Of a stretch of DNA of 64,000 nucleotides, positions 1 through 10,107 are shown piece by piece. Below the pieces are notes generated by a model. It worked only from the letters and a program-made list of their open reading frames with translations. It did no database searches and was not told the DNA's origin. This DNA is from Sporosarcina sp. (GTDB lineage Bacteria > Bacillota > Bacilli > Bacillales_A > Planococcaceae): NCBI GenBank assembly GCA_026169375.1, contig JAPFCR010000036.1:1-64000 (forward strand). The letters are read 5' to 3'. Every line of letters starts with the position of its first letter. The first letter of the stretch is position 1. A program made the translations under genes and the position numbers.

Positions 1-51
1 ATTTTGAACTGAGCTTGCCCAGTTAATTTCCTTACAAAATCCCTGACATCC

Positions 52-166
52 GCCGGAGGCTTAACTTGAATCAGCAGGGAGTTTGAACTCCCTCTGATTG
101 AAAGTACCTTTTCGGCATTCATCCCGCCACTTATAGAAGTGAGGGAATTCTGCTGAATCAAGTTAA
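52..166. repeat. dispersed structured intergenic repeat, copy 1
   Basis: Shares TTTGAACTCCCTCTGATTGAAAGTACCTTTTYGGCATTC and TGCTGRATCAAGTTAA with copy 2; 61-77 and 150-166 form a 17-nt inverted repeat with 1 mismatch; right end overlaps the apt stop codon. Confidence 0.85.
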
Positions 167-675
167 TAAGTAAGAAGCGCGCGCATGTCGTAACCTTTGA
201 TTTTATCGCGTCCATTTAAATAAGATAATTCAATTAGAAATGCACAACCAACAACAACGCCACCTAGTTTTTCTACGAGTTCAATTGTTGCACCAATCGT
301 CCCGCCCGTTGCGAGTAAATCGTCTACAATTAGTACACGTTGACCTGGTTTAATCGCATCTTTATGAATCGTTAACGTATCTTTTCCATATTCAAGATCG
401 TAGTCAACACTTTCCGTTTCACGTGGTAACTTTCCTGGTTTACGTACGGGCGCAAAGCCAATTTCTAAGGCATAAGCTACAGGGCAACCGATAATAAACC
501 CTCTTGCTTCTGGTCCTACAATGAGATCTGTTTCTAACTCTTTTGCATACTTTACAATCTCATCTGTTGCGTATTTATACGCTTTTCCGTTATCCATAAT
601 CGTTGTTATATCTTTAAATGTAATGCCTTCTTTTGGATAATCCTCTACAATTGTTACGTACTCTCTTAAATCCAT
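163..675 (-). CDS. apt: adenine phosphoribosyltransferase
   Basis: 170 aa; PRPP-binding [13 protein letters not shown] motif; directly downstream of recJ as in Bacilli. Confidence 0.97.
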   Translation of the reverse strand: MDLREYVTIVEDYPKEGITFKDITTIMDNGKAYKYATDEIVKYAKELETDLIVGPEARGFIIGCPVAYALEIGFAPVRKPGKLPRETESVDYDLEYGKDTLTIHKDAIKPGQRVLIVDDLLATGGTIGATIELVEKLGGVVVGCAFLIELSYLNGRDKIKGYDMRALLTY

Positions 676-3023
676 TATTGTTCCTCCTCAGTTACCTTTT
701 CACCACGTACATCATCAAACCATTTTTTTAACTCAGTATAAGGCGCATACAGTAACTTCTTTTCTAATTCCATTTTGCGTTCACGCTTTTTATAAGTTGG
801 CGCTTCTGTTAATTGACGTTTTTCAGTGGGATCTAAAATTGTCACAACGCCATCTTCAATCTTAACAAATCCGAGGTCAGAAAACACATGTGACATGAAG
901 AAAACTATGTCATTTTTCCAACCTTTATGCTGTGCTAATTTTCCGCCATTTGCTTTCAAATCAAATGTGCCTCTACTTTTTAAGAAACTGTAATACCAGC
1001 CAAACTGATCGCGTCCTGGCATTGTATCAAAATATGTAGATTCTGGTACATAAAAATGAGCATAAATACGGCTCGGCTTACTTGCTTGGATCATCTCTTT
1101 TAATTGCGCATCGTCTGCTGGCAGATCAAGTAATACTATCGATTCATTTTCTTTCCACTGATGTTCTCCGTATAAGTGGATTTGAAAAGGATTGACAGCC
1201 GATTGAAATTGGTGCATCGTCTGTTCTTGAAATGCTAAAAATATTGTGCCTGACTTAGGAATCGTATGTATCCACCGTGAAATTTCTCGAATCCCTCTTA
1301 AGTCAAAAAGTTGCCACTCATCTGAACGAAGATCTTCTAGTAATAATTGTGGCTTTTTATTGCCGTTCCATTCATTCACTTCTAAATCTCCAACGAGTGA
1401 AAATTGGACGCCTGGACTAATATGGTCTGCCATTTCACCAAAACCAAATCCAATCACATCAAGTGTTTCACTACCATTTGTAATATCTAGCTTTAAATGG
1501 GTTTGGTCTGCGCCAATTTTACGGATTGTACGTGCCGATACATCCTCTATTAAATAAGTAGGTTTAGCAAAGTCCATTCCAAAAGGTCTTAGTAAATCAA
1601 GCGACTCCAACACGTCTACGTTAATCTCATCTAACGAAATGGGTACGTCAATCCCAAGCTTAGGAATAAACTGCTCTTCAGTCATCGTTTTTTCAGCTTG
1701 TTCAATTAAAGAATTACGTAACTCATCAATATTTTCAATGGGTAAAGCTAAACCTGCCGCCACTGGATGCCCACCAAAATGAGTTAAAATCGCCTCGTTT
1801 TTCGCCAATTCATTGTATAAATGGAAACCTTCAATACTTCTCGCTGAACCTTTTGCCATGCCAGTTTCTGGATCGATCGATAAGATCACTGCCGGACGGT
1901 AATATTTATCTGTTAATCTTGATGCTACGATTCCGACAACGCCTGGATTCCAACCTTCTTTTGCAAGGACAAAAACTGCTGGAATCGCTTCACCGTATAC
2001 TTGTTCAACCATCTTATCTGCTTCTTTTGTGATCGATGCGACAATGTCTTGACGCTCTTTATTAATTTGGTGGAGTTCTTCTGCTAGCCCTGATGCCAAT
2101 ATATCATCATCTGTCATTAATAACTCAACGGCAGGTGCAGCATCCCCGAGGCGCCCAGGTGCATTTAAACGTGGTCCTATCATAAAACCAATAGACTCTT
2201 CGTTTAATTGGCTCTGTGGCACACTGGAAACTTGAGCAAGTGCTTGAATCCCAGGCCTAGTTGTTCTTTGCATTTGCTCAGTTCCTTTTTTAACAAAATA
2301 GCGATTTTCTCCTCGGAGTGGAACTAAATCAGCCACTGTCCCGATTGCAACAATTTCAAGTAAGTCTCTTGGCATTTCTCCCAGTAAAGCTGTCGCTAAT
2401 TTAAATGCAACCCCTACACCAGCTAAATCAGGATAAGGATAATTTCCTTCTGGGTGACGCGGGTGCAAAACAGCTTCCGCGTCTGGCCATACTTCCCCGG
2501 GCTCGTGGTGATCTGTAATAATGACTTCCATGCCTAAAGTCCGTGCAAAAGCAATTTCATCAACGCCTGAAACCCCATTATCTACCGTAATAATCATCGA
2601 AGCGCCTGATTCATAAATCTCCTGAAATAAGTCTTTATTCGGACCATATCCGTGTTCAAATCTATTTGGAATTACGAAAGAAACATCAGCCCCAAGACGC
2701 TCTAAAGCCGTCATTAATACTGTAATGCTCGTCACACCATCCGCATCGTAATCTCCAAAAATTACCATTTTTTTATTTAATTGAATCGCAGTTTTAATTC
2801 GTTCGACCGCTTTATCCATTTGATAAAATAAAAATGGATCATGTAATGAAGATTCATCTATTTCAATAAAAGATTTTGCTTCTTCTACTGTGTCTATCCC
2901 TCTTGATATTAAAATCTTCGCCTGGACAGAGGAAATCCCTAATGTTTCAACAAACATTTTCATAAGTGTTTCATCAGGTCTTTCAATCGACCATTTTTTC
3001 ACTGACTCTATCAAACTATTCAC
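675..3023 (-). CDS. recJ: single-stranded-DNA-specific exonuclease RecJ
   Basis: 782 aa with DHH phosphoesterase motifs ([16 protein letters not shown]); 1-nt overlap with apt. Confidence 0.97.
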   Translation of the reverse strand: MNSLIESVKKWSIERPDETLMKMFVETLGISSVQAKILISRGIDTVEEAKSFIEIDESSLHDPFLFYQMDKAVERIKTAIQLNKKMVIFGDYDADGVTSITVLMTALERLGADVSFVIPNRFEHGYGPNKDLFQEIYESGASMIITVDNGVSGVDEIAFARTLGMEVIITDHHEPGEVWPDAEAVLHPRHPEGNYPYPDLAGVGVAFKLATALLGEMPRDLLEIVAIGTVADLVPLRGENRYFVKKGTEQMQRTTRPGIQALAQVSSVPQSQLNEESIGFMIGPRLNAPGRLGDAAPAVELLMTDDDILASGLAEELHQINKERQDIVASITKEADKMVEQVYGEAIPAVFVLAKEGWNPGVVGIVASRLTDKYYRPAVILSIDPETGMAKGSARSIEGFHLYNELAKNEAILTHFGGHPVAAGLALPIENIDELRNSLIEQAEKTMTEEQFIPKLGIDVPISLDEINVDVLESLDLLRPFGMDFAKPTYLIEDVSARTIRKIGADQTHLKLDITNGSETLDVIGFGFGEMADHISPGVQFSLVGDLEVNEWNGNKKPQLLLEDLRSDEWQLFDLRGIREISRWIHTIPKSGTIFLAFQEQTMHQFQSAVNPFQIHLYGEHQWKENESIVLLDLPADDAQLKEMIQASKPSRIYAHFYVPESTYFDTMPGRDQFGWYYSFLKSRGTFDLKANGGKLAQHKGWKNDIVFFMSHVFSDLGFVKIEDGVVTILDPTEKRQLTEAPTYKKRERKMELEKKLLYAPYTELKKWFDDVRGEKVTEEEQ

Positions 3024-3140
3024 ATCCTCTATCTCATTGTACCGGATGCCCCTTAATTCTTAAAGAAAACAAGAGCATAATTTAGGAGAAACCAAAATAA
3101 AAAGCACTGCTTATTTCATCTAGCAACGCTCTGTGGATCT

Positions 3141-3518
3141 TCATTCTTTTTCATCTTCAATAATTGTCTCATTCGTTTCGAGTCTTGGCTTATTCTCTTG
3201 ACGTTCGATCACTTGTGGAAGTTGCTTTTTCAAGTCTACAATTTCATTTTGTTGTGCAGCAATCAATGCTTCTTTTGCGGTAATATCTTTTTTCAACTCT
3301 TTTACTGTATGACGGCTAGAATACGCTCGAAATAAAGCGATAAAACCACTTACGGCTGCACCGAGTAGAGCAGACCCTAAAATCACAAGAACAAGTGGCC
3401 ACTGGGCAGCACCAAAAACATAATTCACAAGAACAGGATCAACGTTCATTACTGAAAAAACCGCAATAATAATAGCAAATAATATACTAACAATCCATGT
3501 CCATTCAAATTTCATCAT
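3141..3518 (-). CDS. LapA-domain small membrane protein (YrvD-like)
   Basis: Two N-terminal TM helices and a coiled-coil tail. ORF extends to 3551, but that part overlaps the secDF terminator; start MMKFEWTW preferred. Confidence 0.8.
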   Translation of the reverse strand: MMKFEWTWIVSILFAIIIAVFSVMNVDPVLVNYVFGAAQWPLVLVILGSALLGAAVSGFIALFRAYSSRHTVKELKKDITAKEALIAAQQNEIVDLKKQLPQVIERQENKPRLETNETIIEDEKE

Positions 3519-3536
3519 ATTCACTCCTTTAAAAAT

Positions 3537-3569
3537 ACACAGGGTATACATGTTGCATACCCTGTGTAT
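3537..3569 (-). terminator. intrinsic terminator downstream of secDF
   Basis: Minus strand ACACAGGGTATGCAACATGTATACCCTGTGTATTTTT. Confidence 0.8.
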
Positions 3570-3641
3570 CGATATTTTAAAACTTATTTAAATGAGATTA
3601 ACAAAATCTTTTCTAACACTTGACGGTCTTTTACGAATCGA

Positions 3642-5915
3642 TTAAACAACTGGTTCATCAGATCCCCATTGTTTTTTATCTTTATTAATTTTAATGCCGC
3701 CTTTTTCTTCCATTTCACGCTTCTTCAGAACAAACCAAATTTGCGCTGAAATGAAAATTGATGAGTAAGTTCCTGCGATTAACCCAATTAATAATGCAAT
3801 TGAGAAGTTTTGAATCGACTCTGCACCTAAGAACATGAGCGAGACGACAACAAAAATGACTGTTAACACTGTATTGACTGAACGTGATAACGTTTGTCTG
3901 AGTGATTTATTGACAATTGTTGCAAGCTCTTTTGCGTTTTTAATTTCATTACGACGATTCATATTTTCCCTGATTCGGTCAAACGTTACAATTGTGTCGT
4001 TAATTGAATAACCGACAATTGTAAGGACTGCCGCTACGAATGTAATATCTACTTCCAAGCGTAATATACTGAATATGGCAACCATAAAGAACGCATCGTG
4101 TAAAAGCCCGATAATGGATGCCAGTCCCATACGCCACTCGAATCGGAATGCAACATAAATGATAATTCCAAGCGCTGCAAAAGCAAGTGCGTAAATCGCA
4201 TTTTTCACAAGTTCTTTACCGACAGTTGGAGATACTGTACTAATATTCGGATCGGCTCCGTAATGCTCAGCAAGTTCTGCTTGTAACTCTTGAATTTCTG
4301 ACTGAGAAAATTCTTCAGCATAACGAAGAACACCAATATTTTTATCTTCGCCTGAAATAACAATATCAGCCGTAGGATAACCAATTGACTCTGTATAAGC
4401 TTCAACTTCTTCAGTTTCTAATGCATTTTCAGCCAATACTTCGATTCGCGTACCACTTGAGAAGTCAATCCCTAAGTTCAACTTGAAGATCCCTAATACA
4501 ATCGCACCTGAAACTAATAAAATTGTCGATAGTGTAAAGAATCTCTTACGTGTATTCACAAAGTCAAAACGGTCAAATTTCGTTGTTAAATCTAATGTGT
4601 CAACTTCTTCATAAGCCGGATGGACATGCTTTTTAGAGATTCCTAAAATACCTGTTTTACCATCAAGAATTCCGCTATTTACAAGTAAACCAAGTAATAA
4701 TCTCGAGCCCCAAACAGCCGTAATAAAGCTGACTAAAATACTAATGATTAACATCATCGCAAACCCTTTAACAGAGCTTGTCCCGAAGAAAAACAAAACG
4801 ACTGCTGCTAAAAGTGTCGTAATATTCGCGTCTAAAATTGCTGTGAATGATGATTTAGCACCCGCATCGAACGCCGTTTTAACGGATTTTCCGACACGTA
4901 ATTCTTCTCGAATTCTTTCATATGTTAAAATATTCGCATCTACGGCCATTCCAACCCCGAGCATTAACGCTGCAATCCCCGGTAAAGTTAAGACGGCATT
5001 AATCTTTGTAAATACGAGCAATATTAAATAGATATAAACTGATAATGTCACAACTGCGACAAACCCTGGTAAACGATAATAAATAAGCATAAAAATAAAG
5101 ACTAACGCAATACCGATAATTCCGGCTAAAATTGTTTTATTTAATGCTTGTTCACCAAACTGTGCACCAACTGAAGTTGAGTAAATTTCTTCAAGTTCAA
5201 CTGGTAAAGCTCCTGCGTTTAAAATCCCTGCAAGTTCTTTTGTTTCTTCTACAGTAAAGTTCCCAGAAATCTCAACATTTGAAGAGTTGATTTTAGATGT
5301 GACACTTGGAGCAGAGACGAAAGCTGGTTCAGGTTTCATCACTTCTTCTTTGTATGAATCCACGCCCTCTTCAAAGTCGAGCCAAATAACAAGGACATTA
5401 TCTGGTGCCATTTTTCGTGCTAATTCTGCTGTTACTTCACCAAATTTGTTTGGATCTTCCATTTCTAACGTAACAACAGGTGCCCCTGTCTCACCATTAA
5501 AGTCACCTTTCGCTTTACCTTCTCTTAGATCACTTCCATCGAGAATTAAATTATCGTCTGAGTCTCGGAAAGTTAAGTTTGCTTGGGTTGAAAGAAGTTC
5601 CCTTGCACTATCTTGATCTTCAACACCTGCAAGTTGTACACGAATTCGGTTATTCGATTCAACTTGAATATTTGGCTCACTTACACCAAGTACGTCAATT
5701 CTTTTAGATAAAGCACCCGCTGTATCGACAACTGTACTTTCTGTAATTTCCTGACCATCTTTCAATGGATTTACTTGATATAAAACTTCAAAACCACCTT
5801 GTAAATCAAGGCCCAGTTTTACATCTTTTAAAATTGGATTCACTGTCGTACCAATCGTTCCTGCAAATAAAATAAGGAGCAGGAAAAACGAAACGATACG
5901 CCCTCTCATTTTCAT
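3642..5915 (-). CDS. secDF: fused protein translocase SecDF
   Basis: 757 aa; SecD and SecF halves with KLGLDLQGG and LGIDFSSGTR motifs. Confidence 0.97.
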   Translation of the reverse strand: MKMRGRIVSFFLLLILFAGTIGTTVNPILKDVKLGLDLQGGFEVLYQVNPLKDGQEITESTVVDTAGALSKRIDVLGVSEPNIQVESNNRIRVQLAGVEDQDSARELLSTQANLTFRDSDDNLILDGSDLREGKAKGDFNGETGAPVVTLEMEDPNKFGEVTAELARKMAPDNVLVIWLDFEEGVDSYKEEVMKPEPAFVSAPSVTSKINSSNVEISGNFTVEETKELAGILNAGALPVELEEIYSTSVGAQFGEQALNKTILAGIIGIALVFIFMLIYYRLPGFVAVVTLSVYIYLILLVFTKINAVLTLPGIAALMLGVGMAVDANILTYERIREELRVGKSVKTAFDAGAKSSFTAILDANITTLLAAVVLFFFGTSSVKGFAMMLIISILVSFITAVWGSRLLLGLLVNSGILDGKTGILGISKKHVHPAYEEVDTLDLTTKFDRFDFVNTRKRFFTLSTILLVSGAIVLGIFKLNLGIDFSSGTRIEVLAENALETEEVEAYTESIGYPTADIVISGEDKNIGVLRYAEEFSQSEIQELQAELAEHYGADPNISTVSPTVGKELVKNAIYALAFAALGIIIYVAFRFEWRMGLASIIGLLHDAFFMVAIFSILRLEVDITFVAAVLTIVGYSINDTIVTFDRIRENMNRRNEIKNAKELATIVNKSLRQTLSRSVNTVLTVIFVVVSLMFLGAESIQNFSIALLIGLIAGTYSSIFISAQIWFVLKKREMEEKGGIKINKDKKQWGSDEPVV

Positions 5916-6025
5916 AATCTACTTTCCCCCTCTTTGTGTACCGCCACTTCTAAAAGCGACGTTCACATACAACAATCCTATTATGAAACACGACTGTTCT
6001 CATGTCAAATACGAGTGTTTACAAT

Positions 6026-6358
6026 TTACTTATGATTTTCATCTTCTCTATGTGAACCGAGTAACATTTGCAATTCATCTGTGTTTAAATCAGAAAACCA
6101 ATCTTCTACGCGCTGGGCTTCTATTTGAGTGAATGTCATAAAAGCAGCTGGCGAGATATGTAAAATATCATTTACAATTTTATGGATTGCCATTTCATCT
6201 ACAGCTTTATTGCGCCAAACTTTTTGTAAACAATACGTCCAAATGTCTTCTTTCGTTACCGTCGTATAACCGTACAAATGAAATTCATATTCCTTACTTG
6301 CAAGAACGGGAAGCATATTTTTGAATACTTCTTCGAAATGAATATCCATACTCTCCAA
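6026..6358 (-). CDS. comN: ComN-like post-transcriptional regulator
   Basis: 110 aa; content and position next to secDF match YrzD/ComN. Confidence 0.75.
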   Translation of the reverse strand: MESMDIHFEEVFKNMLPVLASKEYEFHLYGYTTVTKEDIWTYCLQKVWRNKAVDEMAIHKIVNDILHISPAAFMTFTQIEAQRVEDWFSDLNTDELQMLLGSHREDENHK

Positions 6359-6551
6359 CCCTTTCTTTAACCATCTACTCTTTCATTTTCACATATAATT
6401 GTAGTATATCAAATAAAGATAAACTTTTGTCGTTTTATCATAAATTACAAGAAATATGAAACTTTTTTTACGATAAGTCGTATAATCATTATATCCATTT
6501 CATGTTTATCCATGTATGATCATAAGGAAAAATGGTTCTTTACATACTATC

Positions 6552-6666
6552 AATGACGCCTCGGCGTGATTGCGTCGGGATTTTGAACTCCCTCTGATTG
6601 AAAGTACCTTTTTGGCATTCCTACCGCCACTTCTGGAAGTGGGAGAATTCTGCTGGATCAAGTTAA
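6552..6666. repeat. dispersed structured intergenic repeat, copy 2
   Basis: About 40 nt near-identical to copy 1 plus shared 3' end; hairpins ACGCC-TC-GGCGT and CCACTT-CTGG-AAGTGG. Confidence 0.85.
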
Positions 6667-6730
6667 CAAAATCAATTCGTTTTATTAAATAAGAACAACA
6701 TAATTACTAACAATTTTAGGAGGAATTCAA

Positions 6731-7879
6731 ATGGGATTTTTTAATTTCTTTAAAAGCCAATTTATTGAAGTCATTGAATGGACAGATGATACGAGCAATA
6801 CGATGGTGTATAAATTTCCAGTACAAGGTAATGAAATCAAAATGGGGGCAGAATTAACGGTAAGAGAATCTCAAGTGGCTATTTTTGTTAATGAAGGAGA
6901 AGTTGCAGATGTCTTCGGTCCAGGTCGTCACCAACTTTGGACGCAGAACATGCCGATTTTAACAAAATTAAAGTCATGGAAACATGGTTTTGACTCTCCT
7001 TTCAAAGCAGATGTTTATTTTGTCAATACGAAACAATTTATTAATCAAAAATGGGGCACGTCAAACCCGATTATGATGAGAGATCCTGAGTTTGGCATGA
7101 TCCGGTTACGTGGATACGGAATTTATTCTTACCGTGTATCTGAGCCAACTGTCTTTTTAAAAGAGTTATTTGGGACGAGCAGTTCTTACGATACGAATCG
7201 TATTGAAAATCATTTGAAAAAGATGATTATCTCTGGTCTAACGGACCTTTTTGCGGAGTCGCAAATCGCAGCATTAGATTTAGCGATGTATTATGACGAG
7301 CTTAGTACACAAGGAAAAGAAAAGATGCAAGAACGATTCAATGCATTTGGTTTTGAAATCACTTCCTTATATGTAGAAAGTTTATCATTACCAAAAGAAG
7401 TAGAAGAAGCGATGGATAAACGTACATCAATGGGCGTCCTTGGGAACCTCGGACAATACCAACAGTACCAAGCAGCAGAAGCACTAAGAGATGCAGCACA
7501 AAATGAAGGTGGCGGTCTCGCTGGTGCAGGTGCTGGTCTTGGTGCAGGTGCAACACTTGGCGGTATGATGACAAATGCTTTTACGAACGGTCAACAACAA
7601 ACAAGTGAAACAGCTTCTACTTCATCAAACACGTCTACAATGAGCTGTCCGCATTGTGATGCAGATATCAATGCCACTGCTAAATTTTGTGGGGAATGCG
7701 GGAAAGCCGTTCAAGTTGAAAAAGTTCCATGCATTCTATGCGAAACGATGATTAAAAAAGATGCGAAGTTCTGCGGAGAATGTGGAACAAAGCAAGTAAC
7801 AGAAAAGACATGCGAAAATTGCGGGAAAACAAATAAAGCAACAGCTAAATTTTGCGGAGATTGCGGCGAAAGCCTATGA
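6731..7879 (+). CDS. SPFH-domain protein with C-terminal zinc ribbons (YdjI-like)
   Basis: 382 aa; SPFH/virion-core-like N-terminus, Gly/Ala-rich linker, repeated CxxC zinc ribbons; GGAGG upstream. Confidence 0.85.
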   Translation: MGFFNFFKSQFIEVIEWTDDTSNTMVYKFPVQGNEIKMGAELTVRESQVAIFVNEGEVADVFGPGRHQLWTQNMPILTKLKSWKHGFDSPFKADVYFVNTKQFINQKWGTSNPIMMRDPEFGMIRLRGYGIYSYRVSEPTVFLKELFGTSSSYDTNRIENHLKKMIISGLTDLFAESQIAALDLAMYYDELSTQGKEKMQERFNAFGFEITSLYVESLSLPKEVEEAMDKRTSMGVLGNLGQYQQYQAAEALRDAAQNEGGGLAGAGAGLGAGATLGGMMTNAFTNGQQQTSETASTSSNTSTMSCPHCDADINATAKFCGECGKAVQVEKVPCILCETMIKKDAKFCGECGTKQVTEKTCENCGKTNKATAKFCGDCGESL

Positions 7880-7944
7880 TCTTCCATAACAAAACAGACA
7901 CTAGACAACGTTTTGATTTTTCTTAAATAAGCGAGGTGACTTCC

Positions 7945-9066
7945 TTGAATCAATATAAAGACAATGAAACCCGTGATGCGGCAATTATCGAACAAACTGA
8001 AGTGAACCAATGTTCATCATGTGGCGGGAACACGGTTTACGACCCTTCAACCGGGACATTAAAATGCCCATTTTGCGGGAATGAACAAGAACTAGAAAAA
8101 ACTTTTCATAATGTAATTGAACATGATTTTCTAAAAGCCTTAGAGGAAAACAATCATAGCTGGGATGATGGTGAACGCGTATTTAATTGTAAAAATTGTG
8201 GAGCTGAAACGATTTTAAATGAACATAGAATAGCTGATTTTTGTTCATTTTGTGGATCATCACATATTACTTTAAGCGACCACGGCGCAGGGATAAAACC
8301 TGCCCTCATCGTCCCATTTAAAATATCGCAAGAAGAAGCAGTGGAAAAATTTAAATCTTGGGTGAAAAAACGGTATTTTGCACCGACAAAACTCATTCAA
8401 TCTTATACGTTAAACACGCTTTCTGGCGCTTATATTCCGTATTGGACATTCGATGCAGAAACAAGTTCTTCCTACATTGTTCGTATTGGAACGTATTATT
8501 ATGTAACCGTGACACGAACAGTTATGCAAGACGGCAAGCCAACACAAGTGACAGAGCAAGTTCGTAAAATTAGCTGGCGCACTGAAACTGGTCATTATCG
8601 TGAGTTCTTTGATGATGTCTTAATAAGAGCATCAAATAACGTCGCAAATAATCTGATTCATAAAGTCGAACCTTTCGCATTAAGCGAACTTGTTGACTAT
8701 CAATCTGCTTATTTATCAGGCTTTTTAGCGGAAAGATATTCGATCCCATTAAATGACGGCTGGCATGAAGCAACTAGTGTAATCGATGGTCACATTAGAA
8801 ACGGAATTTATGGTCAAGTATACGGAGACGTTGTTGAAATTGTAAATGTCGATACAGATTATGAAGATATTACGTATAAACATATTCTGCTTCCCATTTG
8901 GATTTCTTCTTTTCATTTTAACAAGAAAATGTATCGCTTTTTAGTCAATGGACAAACCGGAAGAGTTACGGGTCAGTCTCCTATTAGTATTGTAAAAGTA
9001 TCTATTTTAGTCGCTGTTATTCTAGCCATTATCGCAGTTGTGGTTTTTTTCTCAGATATCCTATAA
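7945..9066 (+). CDS. zinc-ribbon protein with C-terminal TM helix (YdjG-like)
   Basis: TFIIB-type zinc ribbon CSSCGG...CPFCG plus CKNCG...CSFCG and a terminal TM; TTG start at 7945 follows a GAGGTG SD (ORF track starts at GTG 7936). Confidence 0.8.
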   Translation: MNQYKDNETRDAAIIEQTEVNQCSSCGGNTVYDPSTGTLKCPFCGNEQELEKTFHNVIEHDFLKALEENNHSWDDGERVFNCKNCGAETILNEHRIADFCSFCGSSHITLSDHGAGIKPALIVPFKISQEEAVEKFKSWVKKRYFAPTKLIQSYTLNTLSGAYIPYWTFDAETSSSYIVRIGTYYYVTVTRTVMQDGKPTQVTEQVRKISWRTETGHYREFFDDVLIRASNNVANNLIHKVEPFALSELVDYQSAYLSGFLAERYSIPLNDGWHEATSVIDGHIRNGIYGQVYGDVVEIVNVDTDYEDITYKHILLPIWISSFHFNKKMYRFLVNGQTGRVTGQSPISIVKVSILVAVILAIIAVVVFFSDIL

Positions 9067-9106
9067 GCAAAACAGTCCAATAAGCATGTTCTTTTGGACT
9101 GTTTTT
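9067..9106 (+). terminator. intrinsic terminator
   Basis: AAAACAGTCCAATAAGCATGTTCTTTTGGACTGTTTTT. Confidence 0.8.
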
Positions 9107-9193
9107 AATAGCCACCTTCTTCCACACAGACTTATTCGGATAAGAATGCTATACTAATGACTGATTTTAGTTCAACGATTAGGAGAGAGTATC

Positions 9194-9847
9194 ATGGATA
9201 AAAAAGAACACCAACTTATCAATTACTATTACACTAAGTTTTCTACTGAAAGTTTTGATGAAAAAGATCTTTATAGTTTTTTAATGCTGATTAAGAATCA
9301 TGTAGAAAATAATGAAATAATCGAAAATTTAATTGACTTTATTGTACATAGAGAAAATAGCACGGGCTATGCAAGTGAATATTTAAATGAATGTAAAGAG
9401 ATTATTAATAATCTCGGGAAAACAAAAGTACGCCGTAAGATTGAACCGATGTTTTCATTTAAAGATATTCGTAATGGATTTAACACGCTATTTCAACAAC
9501 TTCACCTTGAAAGACTTTCAATTGGAACGATGAATGACTTTATGCTTTGTATTATTTCTTTGCTACAAGGTGTAACTATCTTATCTGAAACAGGCAAGAA
9601 AAAAATTGGTCACCTTAGTTTCGCGGCCGCTAGTAAAGAATTGTTTTTAATGGGTAATATGACTGTTTTAAACCAAGGTCGTAAAATGCCAATTACTTTC
9701 CCTGTTTTATCTGTTAAGAATCGCTATGAAAAAATAACGCCACAAGACAACCAAGATACACCTTATTTATTTGATCATGAAATGATGGAAGTCATTCGTA
9801 TGGACAAGCAGCTTATGATGACATTTCCCAATATCGTAACAGAATAA
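9194..9847 (+). CDS. hypothetical protein, 217 aa
   Basis: Good SD (GGAGAGAG) before ATG; no family recognised. Confidence 0.75.
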   Translation: MDKKEHQLINYYYTKFSTESFDEKDLYSFLMLIKNHVENNEIIENLIDFIVHRENSTGYASEYLNECKEIINNLGKTKVRRKIEPMFSFKDIRNGFNTLFQQLHLERLSIGTMNDFMLCIISLLQGVTILSETGKKKIGHLSFAAASKELFLMGNMTVLNQGRKMPITFPVLSVKNRYEKITPQDNQDTPYLFDHEMMEVIRMDKQLMMTFPNIVTE

Positions 9848-9854
9848 AGTGAAA

Positions 9855-10045
9855 CTTCAATCAGTGGGGGTTTTCTTCATCCCTCACTGATTGAAAAGGA
9901 ACACAAGCTAAGTGCGTCACGTCCTGTGACAACACTTGCGTGACCAACATCACGTTGGCCTCAATCGGGCTTTTACGGGCAGTCCGACTCCCACTTACCT
10001 TTACCGTTTTCACTTAAATCTTGAAGTGGAGTCTTACTGCCCGTT
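9855..10045. other. multi-hairpin intergenic structure, possible ncRNA or repeat element
   Basis: Four consecutive inverted repeats: TTCAATCAGTG/CACTGATTGAA, AAGTGCGTCAC/GTGACAACACTT, CCAAC/GTTGG, ACGGGCAGT/ACTGCCCGT. Confidence 0.6.
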
Positions 10046-10071
10046 AATGCGGGATAAAATAAAATAAAATA

Positions 10072-10105
10072 AACCAGCTGACACGTTACATCAGCTGGTT
10101 TTTAT
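10072..10105 (-). terminator. intrinsic terminator downstream of ptsG (bidirectional)
   Basis: AAACCAGCTGA-CACGTTACA-TCAGCTGGTTTTT. Confidence 0.85.
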
Positions 10106-10107
10106 GT

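Noticed and set aside
5955-5975. CCGCCACTTCTAAAAGCG, similar to part of the dispersed repeat
   Set aside because: Match covers only about 11 nt, with none of the flanking repeat sequence or hairpins; likely chance.
10050-10073. Short tandem repeat (AAAAT)n before the ptsG terminator
   Set aside because: Low-complexity A/T run of about four units; no support for function.
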